This document shows, in pieces, positions 6,745-13,660 of a DNA stretch of 13,660 nucleotides. The DNA lies in NCBI GenBank assembly GCA_024694785.1, contig JAILJL010000043.1, forward strand, positions 1 to 13,660, read 5' to 3'. A program made the translations under genes and the position numbers. The stretch comes from Lachnospiraceae bacterium. Lineage in GTDB: Bacteria; Bacillota; Clostridia; Lachnospirales; Lachnospiraceae. Below the pieces are notes generated by a model. It saw only the letters and a list, made by a program, of their open reading frames with translations, was not told the DNA's origin and did not search any database. Positions within the stretch are counted from its first letter, which is position 1; the number at the start of each line of letters is the position of its first letter.

Positions 6745-8778
6745 GTGAAAAAGGGCGATGTGGGCGTTGCGTTGTACTTGCTTTGCGCGGTTTTATTCTT
6801 CATTATTCCGATTCCCAATTTCATATTGGACGTAATGCTCGCTTTTAATATAGCGATGGCTTTGATAGTCCTTTTTAACTCTCTTTTTGTTAAAGAAGTT
6901 CTTGATATGTCGTTCTTCCCGACACTTTTGCTTTTTACGACTATTTTCAGAATTTCGCTTAACGTATCTTCTACGAGACTTATTCTAAGATCCGGCGATC
7001 CGGGTAATGTTGTTAAGACATTCGGTCAATTCGTCGGAGGTAACGATCTCGTAATCGGTGCAATTATTTTTATTGTACTCGTTATTATTCAGTTTGTTGT
7101 TATTAACAAAGGTTCTGAGCGAGTTGCCGAGGTAACCGCTCGATTTACATTGGATGCTATGCCCGGTAAGCAGATGGCGATTGATGCCGATCTTAATACG
7201 GGTGTTATAAATGAAGCACAGGCAAGAGAACGAAGAGCAAAAATTCAAGCTGAATCCAATTTCTTCGGAGCCATGGATGGTGCGACAAAGTACGTAAAGG
7301 GAGACGCAACTGCGGGTATTATCATTACGATTATCAACCTTGCAGGCGGTACCGTAATGGGTGTAATGAACCAGGGACTCGGTGCAATGGATGCACTGCA
7401 GAAGTATGGTTTGCTTACAATAGGTGACGGACTTGTATCGCAGATACCATCAATGCTTATATCTCTTGCAACAGGTATCCTTGTAACGAAGGCGTCTAAG
7501 GAAGCGGATTTTGGAGATGTACTTGTTTCGCAGCTTTTCGGAATTCCGAAAGTTTTGTATCTTGTTGGCGGAACAATGATTGCTCTTGGCTTTACGCCTC
7601 TTAATTTCTTCCTTTTCCTGATTTTTGGTCTTGTCTTTATTATAGCCGGATATAATATTCAGAAGAATAGTGAAGTCAAAGCAATCGAAGAAGAGGCGGA
7701 AGCTGCGGAAGAGTCCGGCGAAGAGATCAGAAAGCCGGAAAATGTTATCTCGCTTTTGCAGGTCGATCCTATTGAGCTTGAATTCGGTTATGGTATCATT
7801 CCGCTTGCGGATGCTAACCAGGGCGGAGATCTTTTGGATCGTGTTATCATGATTCGCCGTCAGGTTGCGCTGGAGCTTGGTACCATAGTGCCGATTATCC
7901 GTATGAGAGATAATATTCAGCTTAACCCGAATCAGTATATTATTAAGATTAAGGGTATACAGGTAACAGAAGGTGAAATTCTGTTTGACCACTATATGGC
8001 AATGAATCCGGGACATGTGGAGCAGGAAATTTCGGGTATTCCAACGTTCGAGCCTTCTTTCCATCTGCCTGCGATCTGGATTACGGAAAGTCAGAGAGAA
8101 CGTGCGGAAAGCTTCGGCTATACGGTTGTAGATCCGCCTTCGATTATAGCAACGCATATTACGGAAATTATCAAAACTCATATTGCAGAGCTTTTATCAA
8201 GACAGGATGTGCAGACTCTTATCGATAATCTTAAGGAGACTAACTCGGTACTTGTGGACGACCTTGTTCCGAAGCTTCTTGGTATCGGAGAGATACAGAA
8301 AGTCTTGCAGAACCTGTTAAGAGAGCAGATTTCGATCAGGGATTTACTTACGATATTTGAAAGCCTGGCAGATCATGCGCAGACTACGCATGATACGGAT
8401 GTACTTACGGAGTATGTAAGACAGAGCTTAAAGCGCTCCATTTCTTCGAAGTATTTCCCGGCAAACGAGACAACTTCCGTTGTTACGCTTGATCCGCAGG
8501 TTGAACAGGATATTATGAATTCCATAAAGCAGACTGAACAAGGGGCATATCTTACACTTGATCCCGAGAAAACAAAGGCTATAATGAATTCGGTTGAAGA
8601 AGAGGTCTCGAAGCTGGAAAATATGGGAAGCAACCCTATTATCGTAACTTCGCCGATTGTAAGAATGTATTTCAAGAAGCTTACGGAAGACTATATAAAG
8701 GATTTGATAGTAGTATCATACAATGAGATTGACAATAATGTAGAATTACAGTCGGTAGGGATGGTGACGTATAAGTAA
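6745..8778 (+). CDS. flhA: FlhA, flagellar type III export gate protein
   Basis: A 677-residue protein, the usual FlhA length, forming the nonameric export ring that uses the proton motive force and docks chaperone-substrate complexes. The first 305 residues hold about eight membrane helices. The FHIPEP family signature lies at 126-149, with ARFTLDAMPGKQMAIDAD readable at its core. A charged linker (about 306-332, Glu-rich) leads to the cytoplasmic domain (about 333-677), with typical segments such as LELGYGxIPLA-like LEFGYGIIPLAD and RDLLTIFESLADHA. The start is GTG at 6745; AAAGGGGG upstream at 6728-6735 serves as ribosome binding site, with no better ATG nearby. The TAA stop shares its last base with the flhF ATG. 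Confidence 0.97.
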   Translation: MKKGDVGVALYLLCAVLFFIIPIPNFILDVMLAFNIAMALIVLFNSLFVKEVLDMSFFPTLLLFTTIFRISLNVSSTRLILRSGDPGNVVKTFGQFVGGNDLVIGAIIFIVLVIIQFVVINKGSERVAEVTARFTLDAMPGKQMAIDADLNTGVINEAQARERRAKIQAESNFFGAMDGATKYVKGDATAGIIITIINLAGGTVMGVMNQGLGAMDALQKYGLLTIGDGLVSQIPSMLISLATGILVTKASKEADFGDVLVSQLFGIPKVLYLVGGTMIALGFTPLNFFLFLIFGLVFIIAGYNIQKNSEVKAIEEEAEAAEESGEEIRKPENVISLLQVDPIELEFGYGIIPLADANQGGDLLDRVIMIRRQVALELGTIVPIIRMRDNIQLNPNQYIIKIKGIQVTEGEILFDHYMAMNPGHVEQEISGIPTFEPSFHLPAIWITESQRERAESFGYTVVDPPSIIATHITEIIKTHIAELLSRQDVQTLIDNLKETNSVLVDDLVPKLLGIGEIQKVLQNLLREQISIRDLLTIFESLADHAQTTHDTDVLTEYVRQSLKRSISSKYFPANETTSVVTLDPQVEQDIMNSIKQTEQGAYLTLDPEKTKAIMNSVEEEVSKLENMGSNPIIVTSPIVRMYFKKLTEDYIKDLIVVSYNEIDNNVELQSVGMVTYK

Positions 8779-8780
8779 TG
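8776..8780 (+). promoter_or_regulatory. TAATG stop-start overlap, flhA/flhF
   Basis: The last A of the flhA TAA stop is the first base of the flhF ATG. GGTG-type ribosome binding matches lie more than 10 nt upstream, so flhF is probably translated by re-initiation after flhA. Confidence 0.7.
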
Positions 8781-10148
8781 AAGATTAAGAAGTTTATCGG
8801 TAAGACAGAAGAAGAAGCAACCAAGAAAGCAAAGGCGGAACTTGGCCCGAGCACTGTAATAATGAACGTTAAACAGACGAAACCTTCAGGCTTTTTTAAG
8901 GCATTTAAGTCATCTACGTTCGAAGTAACTGCAGCGGTGGAAGAAAATGAGTATAAATTAAATGTGTCGGATGCGATTAAGTCACAGACACCTATGCATC
9001 AGACCAAGATTAATCTCGAGGCAAATGAAAGCCTTGATATTAAGAGTATCTCAAATACAACAACCAGTCTTCCTAACGATAATATTACCTATAACAGAGA
9101 GAATATTAAGCCTGCTGATCCTGAGGAACAGATTAAAAAGATTATCAGTGAAATGCCGAAAAAGCAGGAAGCACCGGTAAGAAAAACGAGCGAAGAACCA
9201 AAAACGGAAAAGAATATGAGCATGAACGGCTTTGAAGAAAAGCTGGATAATCTTCAGTCTATGCTTGAAGAGAATCTTAAGTCATCAAAAGACAATGATA
9301 AAGTCGATAATCTTGAGAATGACAATTATCCGGAGAAGAATCAGCGCCGCCAGGAAGGCGTAAAAATGGCAAAGATGATATACAACACTCTTCTTGACAA
9401 CGAAGTAGACGAGAAGTATGCCAATCTTCTTGTGGAAGAGATGGATAAAACTTTGAATCATAGTGCCAATATTGACCTTATGTTATCAAATGTATATCAG
9501 AAAATGATTCTTAAATTCGGTGAGACAAGTGTTATTGATATATCGGGAAGGAAGCCTAAGATAATATTCTTTATAGGTCCTACCGGTGTAGGCAAAACAA
9601 CTACCATAGCCAAGATTGCGTCCAAGTTCAAAGTCGAAGAAGGCAAGAAAATTGCGCTTTTTACGGCAGATACATACAGAATAGCCGCAGAAGAGCAATT
9701 AAGAACCTATGCAAATATTCTTGATACACCTCTTACCATTATCTATTCTGCGGATGAATTAAAGCAGGCAATCGAGAAAGTGAAGAATGCAGATATAATT
9801 CTTGTCGACACTGCGGGATTTTCTCATAAGAATCCCGACCAGAAGGAAGATACGAGAAAGCTCATAGCTTCTTTACCGCAGGAAATTGATAAAGAGGTAT
9901 ATCTTGTTGTAAGTGCCACTACAAAATACAGAGATTTATTGGAAATTGCGGATTCTTACAAGGAAATCGCCGATTATAAGTTGATTTTCACAAAGCTTGA
10001 CGAGACGTCTTCGTATGGTAATTTATTCAACATAAGAATGTATACGGGCGCGTCCATGTCGTATGTGACTACGGGACAGAATGTACCTGAAGATATTGAA
10101 GTATTCGATACACAGAGAATAGTTAAGAGGTTACTCGGAGGAAAATAG
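8778..10148 (+). CDS. flhF: FlhF, SRP-type GTPase for flagellar placement
   Basis: A 456-residue protein of the SRP GTPase family with FlhF layout. The N-terminal basic B region starts MKIKKFIGKTEEEATKKAKA, as is typical. A low-complexity polar linker (about 60-190) follows, then the NG domain (about 190-456). GTPase motifs are readable: P-loop GPTGVGKTT (267-275), TADTYRIAAEEQLRTYA (296-312), DTAG (344-347) and TKLDE (405-409), plus the closing TTGQNVPEDIEV. FlhF marks the site of flagellar assembly at the membrane and forms a GTP-dependent dimer that FlhG activates. The residue after DTAG is Phe348; Ffh, FtsY and most FlhF proteins I know have Arg there. The gene overlaps flhA by one base and is followed by flhG after 11 nt. 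Confidence 0.96.
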   Translation: MKIKKFIGKTEEEATKKAKAELGPSTVIMNVKQTKPSGFFKAFKSSTFEVTAAVEENEYKLNVSDAIKSQTPMHQTKINLEANESLDIKSISNTTTSLPNDNITYNRENIKPADPEEQIKKIISEMPKKQEAPVRKTSEEPKTEKNMSMNGFEEKLDNLQSMLEENLKSSKDNDKVDNLENDNYPEKNQRRQEGVKMAKMIYNTLLDNEVDEKYANLLVEEMDKTLNHSANIDLMLSNVYQKMILKFGETSVIDISGRKPKIIFFIGPTGVGKTTTIAKIASKFKVEEGKKIALFTADTYRIAAEEQLRTYANILDTPLTIIYSADELKQAIEKVKNADIILVDTAGFSHKNPDQKEDTRKLIASLPQEIDKEVYLVVSATTKYRDLLEIADSYKEIADYKLIFTKLDETSSYGNLFNIRMYTGASMSYVTTGQNVPEDIEVFDTQRIVKRLLGGK

Positions 10149-10159
10149 GGGTTTTAATA

Positions 10160-11044
10160 ATGGATCAGGCAACAACTTTACGTAATATGGTTAAAGAGCG
10201 TCGGGAAAGCGATGTGAAAAAGAAAGCCAGAGTTATTACGGTTACAAGCGGCAAAGGAGGAGTCGGAAAGTCCAACACATCGGTTAATCTTGCGTTGGCG
10301 CTTTCGGAACTGGGTCAAAAAGTTATAATTTTTGATGCGGATTTTGGACTTGCAAATGTAGAGGTAATGTTCGGTGCATTGCCGAAATATAATTTGAGCG
10401 ATGTTATCTACAGGGGAAAGAGCATCGAAGAAATTATCACACCGGGACCAAACAATATAGGTTTCGTATCGGGAGGCTCCGGAATAGTAGGACTAAGCAA
10501 TATCAACAGAGATCAGTTGGCTTATTTGATTCATAATCTTAACAGTCTTGACAGCCTTGCTGATTTCGTGATTATAGATACGGGCGCCGGAATATCGGAT
10601 CAGGTTCTTTCGTTTGCCATGATGAGTCCGGAGATTATTATGATTACGACACCGGAGCCAAGCTCACTTACGGATTCCTATTCGCTTATCAAGGCTTTGT
10701 ATCGTAATCCTAATTTCGACAGAGCCAATACAACGATAAGAGTTCTTGCGAATAAGGCTTCAACAATTGAAGATGGTGAACTTGTATATCAGAAGTTATC
10801 ATCGGTAGTGTCAAAGTTCCTGCAGGGAAGACTTGACTATTTGGGAATGATACCGCTTGATACCACAATTGATAAGGCAATAAGACAGCAAAAGCCGGTT
10901 ATGATGCTGTTTCCTAATTGCAGGGCGTCTAAGGCTTATAAGCTTGTGGCGTCGGATATAGTTAACGGAACGCATTTGGCTAATAACGTAAAGCGCGGAA
11001 TATCGGAGATTTTCTCGAGTTTTATGTTGAATAGAAGATTATAA
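10160..11044 (+). CDS. flhG: FlhG (YlxH/FleN), MinD-like ATPase controlling flagellar number
   Basis: A 294-residue MinD/ParA-family ATPase. The N-terminus MDQATTLR (residues 1-8) contains the FlhG-specific DQAxxLR motif, whose Gln (Q3) is known to stimulate FlhF GTPase. The deviant Walker A motif SGKGGVGKSN lies at 30-39, DADFGLAN at 59-66, and the Walker B/switch region IIDTGAG at 138-144. The C-terminal helix (about 277-294) looks amphipathic and would bind membrane when the ATP dimer forms, as in MinD. FlhG limits flagellar number or spacing and interacts with FlhF and the C-ring proteins FliM/FliY. The DQAxxLR motif at the very start supports the ATG at 10160. Position straight after flhF separates it from cell-division MinD. 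Confidence 0.96.
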   Translation: MDQATTLRNMVKERRESDVKKKARVITVTSGKGGVGKSNTSVNLALALSELGQKVIIFDADFGLANVEVMFGALPKYNLSDVIYRGKSIEEIITPGPNNIGFVSGGSGIVGLSNINRDQLAYLIHNLNSLDSLADFVIIDTGAGISDQVLSFAMMSPEIIMITTPEPSSLTDSYSLIKALYRNPNFDRANTTIRVLANKASTIEDGELVYQKLSSVVSKFLQGRLDYLGMIPLDTTIDKAIRQQKPVMMLFPNCRASKAYKLVASDIVNGTHLANNVKRGISEIFSSFMLNRRL

Positions 11045-11049
11045 AACCG

Positions 11050-11057
11050 AAAGGAGG
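11050..11057 (+). promoter_or_regulatory. Strong ribosome binding site for ycgR-type gene
   Basis: AAAGGAGG is a near-perfect anti-16S match, 7 nt before the ATG at 11065. It is the best Shine-Dalgarno in the window and implies independent, efficient translation of the PilZ protein. Confidence 0.65.
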
Positions 11058-11064
11058 AGAGTTA

Positions 11065-11802
11065 ATGGCAGACGAAATTATAAAGCTGGGAATGAGAATT
11101 GAGATAAGTGATGAATTTGTGACTGAAGACGAGAGAGATTCCAGGCCGTTATATATCAGTCAGGTCGAAAACCTCTTCTCTAACGGTGATTTTGAAATTG
11201 ATATGCCTATATATCAGCGGCAGCTTATTCTTTTGCATAACGGGCATAGATACAAGTTCCTGTTCTATGGCGATAAATATAATTATGAGGCAATTGTTAT
11301 CGTAAAAGACAGATATAAGGCCGACAATCGCTATCTGGTCAGGGTACAGCTGGTAACGCAACCCGAAAAAGTTCAGAGGCGAGAGTATTACAGATGCTGT
11401 ACAACTTTTGAAATTAAATTTCACGATTTGGCCGAAGCAGAAATCAATTCGCCACAATTTAGTGTCATAATGAAACAGTATAATGCTATAGATCTTGAGA
11501 AAATTATGATGCATGGGCTCGTGATGGATATCAGCGGAGGCGGAATGAAGATGGTAACCAGATTTCCGAATGAGCCCGGAAGCTATAAGAGGATACTGTT
11601 TGAGTTGCCATTGGAAGGGGAAATGGTAAGTTTCGACGTATGCGGGCAGATATTAAGTTGTAATCTTCGTAAAGATACCGTATCACGATATGAGAATCGT
11701 TTAAAATTCATTAATTTGGATCAGGATTCCAGGGAAAAGATAATCAGGTTTATTTTTGAGGAAGAGCGTAAGCTTAGAAGAATTAACCGAGGTACAGAAT
11801 GA
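11065..11802 (+). CDS. YcgR-type PilZ-domain protein, c-di-GMP-responsive flagellar brake
   Basis: A 245-residue two-domain protein. The N-terminal half (about 5-98) resembles the YcgR N-domain found before PilZ, with a beta-rich pattern. The C-terminal half (about 104-235) is a PilZ domain with both c-di-GMP-binding motifs: RxxxR at R106-R110 (within QRREYYR) and DxSxxG at D155-G160 (DISGGG). YcgR of E. coli and MotI (YpfA) of Bacillus subtilis use this layout to slow or disengage the motor when c-di-GMP is high, by contacting MotA or the switch complex. That role is inferred here from domains and from its place among motor genes. No signal peptide or membrane helix is seen, so it is cytoplasmic. 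Its stop overlaps the cheB start by four bases (ATGA). The exact subfamily name is uncertain, so no symbol is given. Confidence 0.9.
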   Translation: MADEIIKLGMRIEISDEFVTEDERDSRPLYISQVENLFSNGDFEIDMPIYQRQLILLHNGHRYKFLFYGDKYNYEAIVIVKDRYKADNRYLVRVQLVTQPEKVQRREYYRCCTTFEIKFHDLAEAEINSPQFSVIMKQYNAIDLEKIMMHGLVMDISGGGMKMVTRFPNEPGSYKRILFELPLEGEMVSFDVCGQILSCNLRKDTVSRYENRLKFINLDQDSREKIIRFIFEEERKLRRINRGTE

Positions 11803-12956
11803 AGAAAAATATTATGGTAGTTGATGACTCTGCACTCATGAGAAGAGCGCTATGTGATATAATCAACACAGATGATTCACTCAATGTTGTTGATACAGCA
11901 AGCGACGGTCTTGAGGCATACGAGAAAATCAAAGCCAATAAGTATGACGCAATTGTCCTTGATATCAACATGCCGAGGATGAATGGTCTGGAATTACTTA
12001 GAAAACTTCATAAAGAAAAGATCGACGTTGTAGTTATCGTTGCAAGTACGTTGACCAAAGCGGGTTCGAAAGAGACTTTCGAAGCGTTATCGCTCGGAGC
12101 TGTTGATTTTGTCACTAAGCCTGAGAATATTATCGAGGCAAGAGGACAGCAGTTCTCCTATAATCTTACAGACGTTTTAAAAGCAGTCTTAAGAATAGAT
12201 GGACGCAAAACCGAACCGCAGCAGGTAACGAAAGAAGAACCGAAGCCGGCTGATAAACCGAAGCCTTCGAGACCGATAACCATAACTCCTGTTACTAAGA
12301 AACCTATCCTTACTGCGGCTGAGGTTAAGAAGGATATTGAAGCAGGTATTCCAAAAGTAAGTACAGTCAAACCGGGTAATAAACTGATTGCTCTTGCTTG
12401 TTCTACCGGAGGACCGAAATCCTTGCAGGAAGTCATCCCGTTATTACCAAAGGGAATGAATGCACCTATGGTTCTTGTACAGCATATGCCGCCGGGGTTC
12501 ACCAAATCCATGGCAGAAAGACTGGATGAGATTTCAGAGGTTGAGGTTAAAGAAGCTGAGGAAGGGGATGTACTCAAGGCGGGGCATGTATATGTCGCAC
12601 CGGGAGGCAAACATTTACAGGTTATAAGAAAGCCTACCGGAGATCATGTTGTACATCTGGATGATTCTCCACCGATTGGCGGTTTGAAGCCATGTGCCGA
12701 TATTATGTATTCATCCTTAAAGGACAGTGCATATGAAGAAATCGTGTGTGTGGTTTTGACCGGTATGGGTGCGGACGGTACCAAGGGTATTACGGATTTA
12801 AACAGTAGCAAGAAGATATTTACCATTTCCCAGGATGAAGTAACATCCGTTGTGTATGGTATGCCAAGAGCGATCAGAATTGCAGGTCTTTCTAATGTAG
12901 TAGTTCCGTTACAGGAAGTAGCATCAACAATCATTATGAATGTGGGGGTACGATAA
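11799..12956 (+). CDS. cheB: CheB, chemotaxis receptor methylesterase/glutamine deamidase
   Basis: A 385-residue CheB. The N-terminal receiver domain (about 1-125) has D9, D10, phospho-acceptor D55 (VLDINMPRMNG) and K107 (DFVTKP). A Lys/Pro-rich linker (about 128-192) leads to the methylesterase domain (about 195-383). The catalytic triad is visible: Ser202 in ACSTGGP, His229 in VQHMPPGF, and Asp326 in TGMGADG. CheA would phosphorylate D55, which relieves inhibition so the enzyme removes methyl groups from chemoreceptors and resets sensitivity. The closing segment SQDEVTSVVYGMPRAI is typical. Start at 11799 overlaps the PilZ gene stop (ATGA), with GAGGT at 11789-11793 as a modest ribosome binding site. 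The partner methyltransferase cheR is not in the window. Confidence 0.97.
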   Translation: MKKNIMVVDDSALMRRALCDIINTDDSLNVVDTASDGLEAYEKIKANKYDAIVLDINMPRMNGLELLRKLHKEKIDVVVIVASTLTKAGSKETFEALSLGAVDFVTKPENIIEARGQQFSYNLTDVLKAVLRIDGRKTEPQQVTKEEPKPADKPKPSRPITITPVTKKPILTAAEVKKDIEAGIPKVSTVKPGNKLIALACSTGGPKSLQEVIPLLPKGMNAPMVLVQHMPPGFTKSMAERLDEISEVEVKEAEEGDVLKAGHVYVAPGGKHLQVIRKPTGDHVVHLDDSPPIGGLKPCADIMYSSLKDSAYEEIVCVVLTGMGADGTKGITDLNSSKKIFTISQDEVTSVVYGMPRAIRIAGLSNVVVPLQEVASTIIMNVGVR

Positions 12957-12958
12957 GT

Positions 12959-13660
12959 ATGGATGTAAGCCAGTATTTAGAGATCTTTATTGATGAGACA
13001 AGTGAACATATCCAGAGCCTGAATGATTGTATCATGAATTTGGAACAGGAACCGGATAACAAGGACACAATTAATGAAATCTTCAGAGCAGCCCATTCCT
13101 TAAAAGGTATGGCCGGAACTATGGGATTTAAGAGAATGCAGCATTTAACCCATGATATGGAAAATGTATTCTCTGAAGTTCGTAACGACAAGGTAAAAGT
13201 TAACGGCGAAATGATAGACGTATTGTTCCAGTGTCTTGACGCAATCGAAGGATACCTTGAGACAATTAAGAGTACTTCTGATGAAGGAACTGAAGAACAT
13301 GAAGAAATCATTACCAAGCTTAATGAGATTTTGAGCAATGCGGGTGGAACTGCACCTGCGGCAGCACCTGCAGCTAAGGCAGAAGCGGCATCAGAGGCAC
13401 CTAAAGCAGCCGATCATGAGGAAAAGTTCCTTAATGCCGAATTCAACGACGGCGACAAGCAGGCAGTTAAAGATAAAGAAAACGAAGGTCTTAAGATATA
13501 CGGAATGACAGTATATGTTGACCAGAAGTGCTTACTTAAGTCAGCAAGAGCATTCCTTGTATTTAAGGCAGTTGAAGAAATCGGTCAGATTATATATTAT
13601 AATCCGTCATCACAGGATATTGAAGATGAAAAGTTCGATTTCGATTTTAATATTATAGTA
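12959..13660 (+). CDS. cheA: CheA, chemotaxis histidine kinase, N-terminal part (3' partial)
   Basis: An open frame of 234 codons runs from ATG 12959 to the window edge without a stop. The P1 histidine phosphotransfer domain (about 1-105) carries phospho-accepting His46 in AAHSLKGMAGTMGF, the CheA signature, followed by a helical bundle to about residue 125. An Ala/Pro/Glu-rich linker (about 127-150, APAAAPAAKAEAASEAPKAA at its core) and a charged stretch lead into the beginning of the P2 domain at about 176, which docks CheY and CheB. The dimerisation, kinase and CheW-like domains lie beyond the edge. CheA autophosphorylates in response to receptors and passes phosphate to CheY and CheB. The start lies 2 nt after the cheB stop, with a GGGGG run at 12944-12948 about 10 nt upstream as ribosome binding site. 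Confidence 0.96.
   Translation, partial: MDVSQYLEIFIDETSEHIQSLNDCIMNLEQEPDNKDTINEIFRAAHSLKGMAGTMGFKRMQHLTHDMENVFSEVRNDKVKVNGEMIDVLFQCLDAIEGYLETIKSTSDEGTEEHEEIITKLNEILSNAGGTAPAAAPAAKAEAASEAPKAADHEEKFLNAEFNDGDKQAVKDKENEGLKIYGMTVYVDQKCLLKSARAFLVFKAVEEIGQIIYYNPSSQDIEDEKFDFDFNIIV

Noticed and set aside
7450..8181. A 243-codon open frame on the minus strand inside flhA
   Set aside because: It lies wholly antisense to a well-conserved flhA region. Its translation is basic and low in recognisable motifs, and no suitable ribosome binding site was identified. It reflects codon choice in flhA that avoids stops on the opposite strand.
12158..12610. A 150-codon open frame on the minus strand inside cheB
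   Set aside because: It is antisense to the cheB linker and catalytic domain, with no family motifs of its own; the sense frame carries the full catalytic triad.

Overview
The window is one uninterrupted stretch of a flagellar and chemotaxis operon, all on the + strand, from a low-to-moderate GC Firmicute. The gene order fliL-fliM-fliY-cheY-fliO-fliP-fliQ-fliR-flhB-flhA-flhF-flhG-cheB-cheA is that of the Bacillus/Clostridia fla/che operon. A motB tail upstream of fliL and a ycgR-type PilZ gene between flhG and cheB point to a motile clostridium, most likely in the Lachnospiraceae (Roseburia, Butyrivibrio or Eubacterium-like). That family-level assignment is inference from gene order and protein style, not from a marker gene.

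Layout. Positions 1-124 hold the C-terminus of MotB (stator). 135-662 is fliL. 708-2862 holds the switch proteins FliM and FliY, and 2884-3246 is cheY. 3262-8778 is the type III flagellar export gate (fliO, fliP, fliQ, fliR, flhB, flhA). 8778-11044 is the flhF-flhG pair that sets flagellar place and number. 11065-11802 is a c-di-GMP-responsive PilZ brake protein. 11799-12956 is the CheB methylesterase. 12959 to the end is the N-terminal 234 codons of CheA, cut by the window edge.

Packing is tight. Gaps between stop and next start are 10, 45, 4, 21, 15, 0, 18, 12, 12, 36, -1, 11, 20, -4 and 2 nt, so no stretch over 300 bases lacks a gene. I see no terminator hairpin, convincing internal promoter, tRNA, rRNA, CRISPR array, insertion sequence or phage gene. 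The whole window is probably one segment of a longer polycistronic transcript that starts upstream and continues past cheA, with translational coupling at flhA/flhF and ycgR/cheB.

How the genes work together. CheA would phosphorylate CheY and CheB. CheY-P would bind the near-identical N-terminal peptides of FliM and FliY, and FliY keeps two CheC-type phosphatase motifs to remove the phosphate at the motor. FliOPQR, FlhB and FlhA export the flagellar parts. FlhF (SRP-type GTPase) and FlhG (MinD-like ATPase carrying the DQAxxLR activator motif) decide where and how many flagella are built. The PilZ protein would tie motor output to c-di-GMP.

I found no undescribed system; this is an orderly core motility locus. 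Points worth a second look are a 15-bp in-frame tandem repeat in fliY, a non-arginine residue after the DTAG motif of FlhF, the unusual fliP start (GTG abutting the previous stop, or a nearby TTG with a better ribosome binding site), and the placement of the PilZ gene inside the operon.
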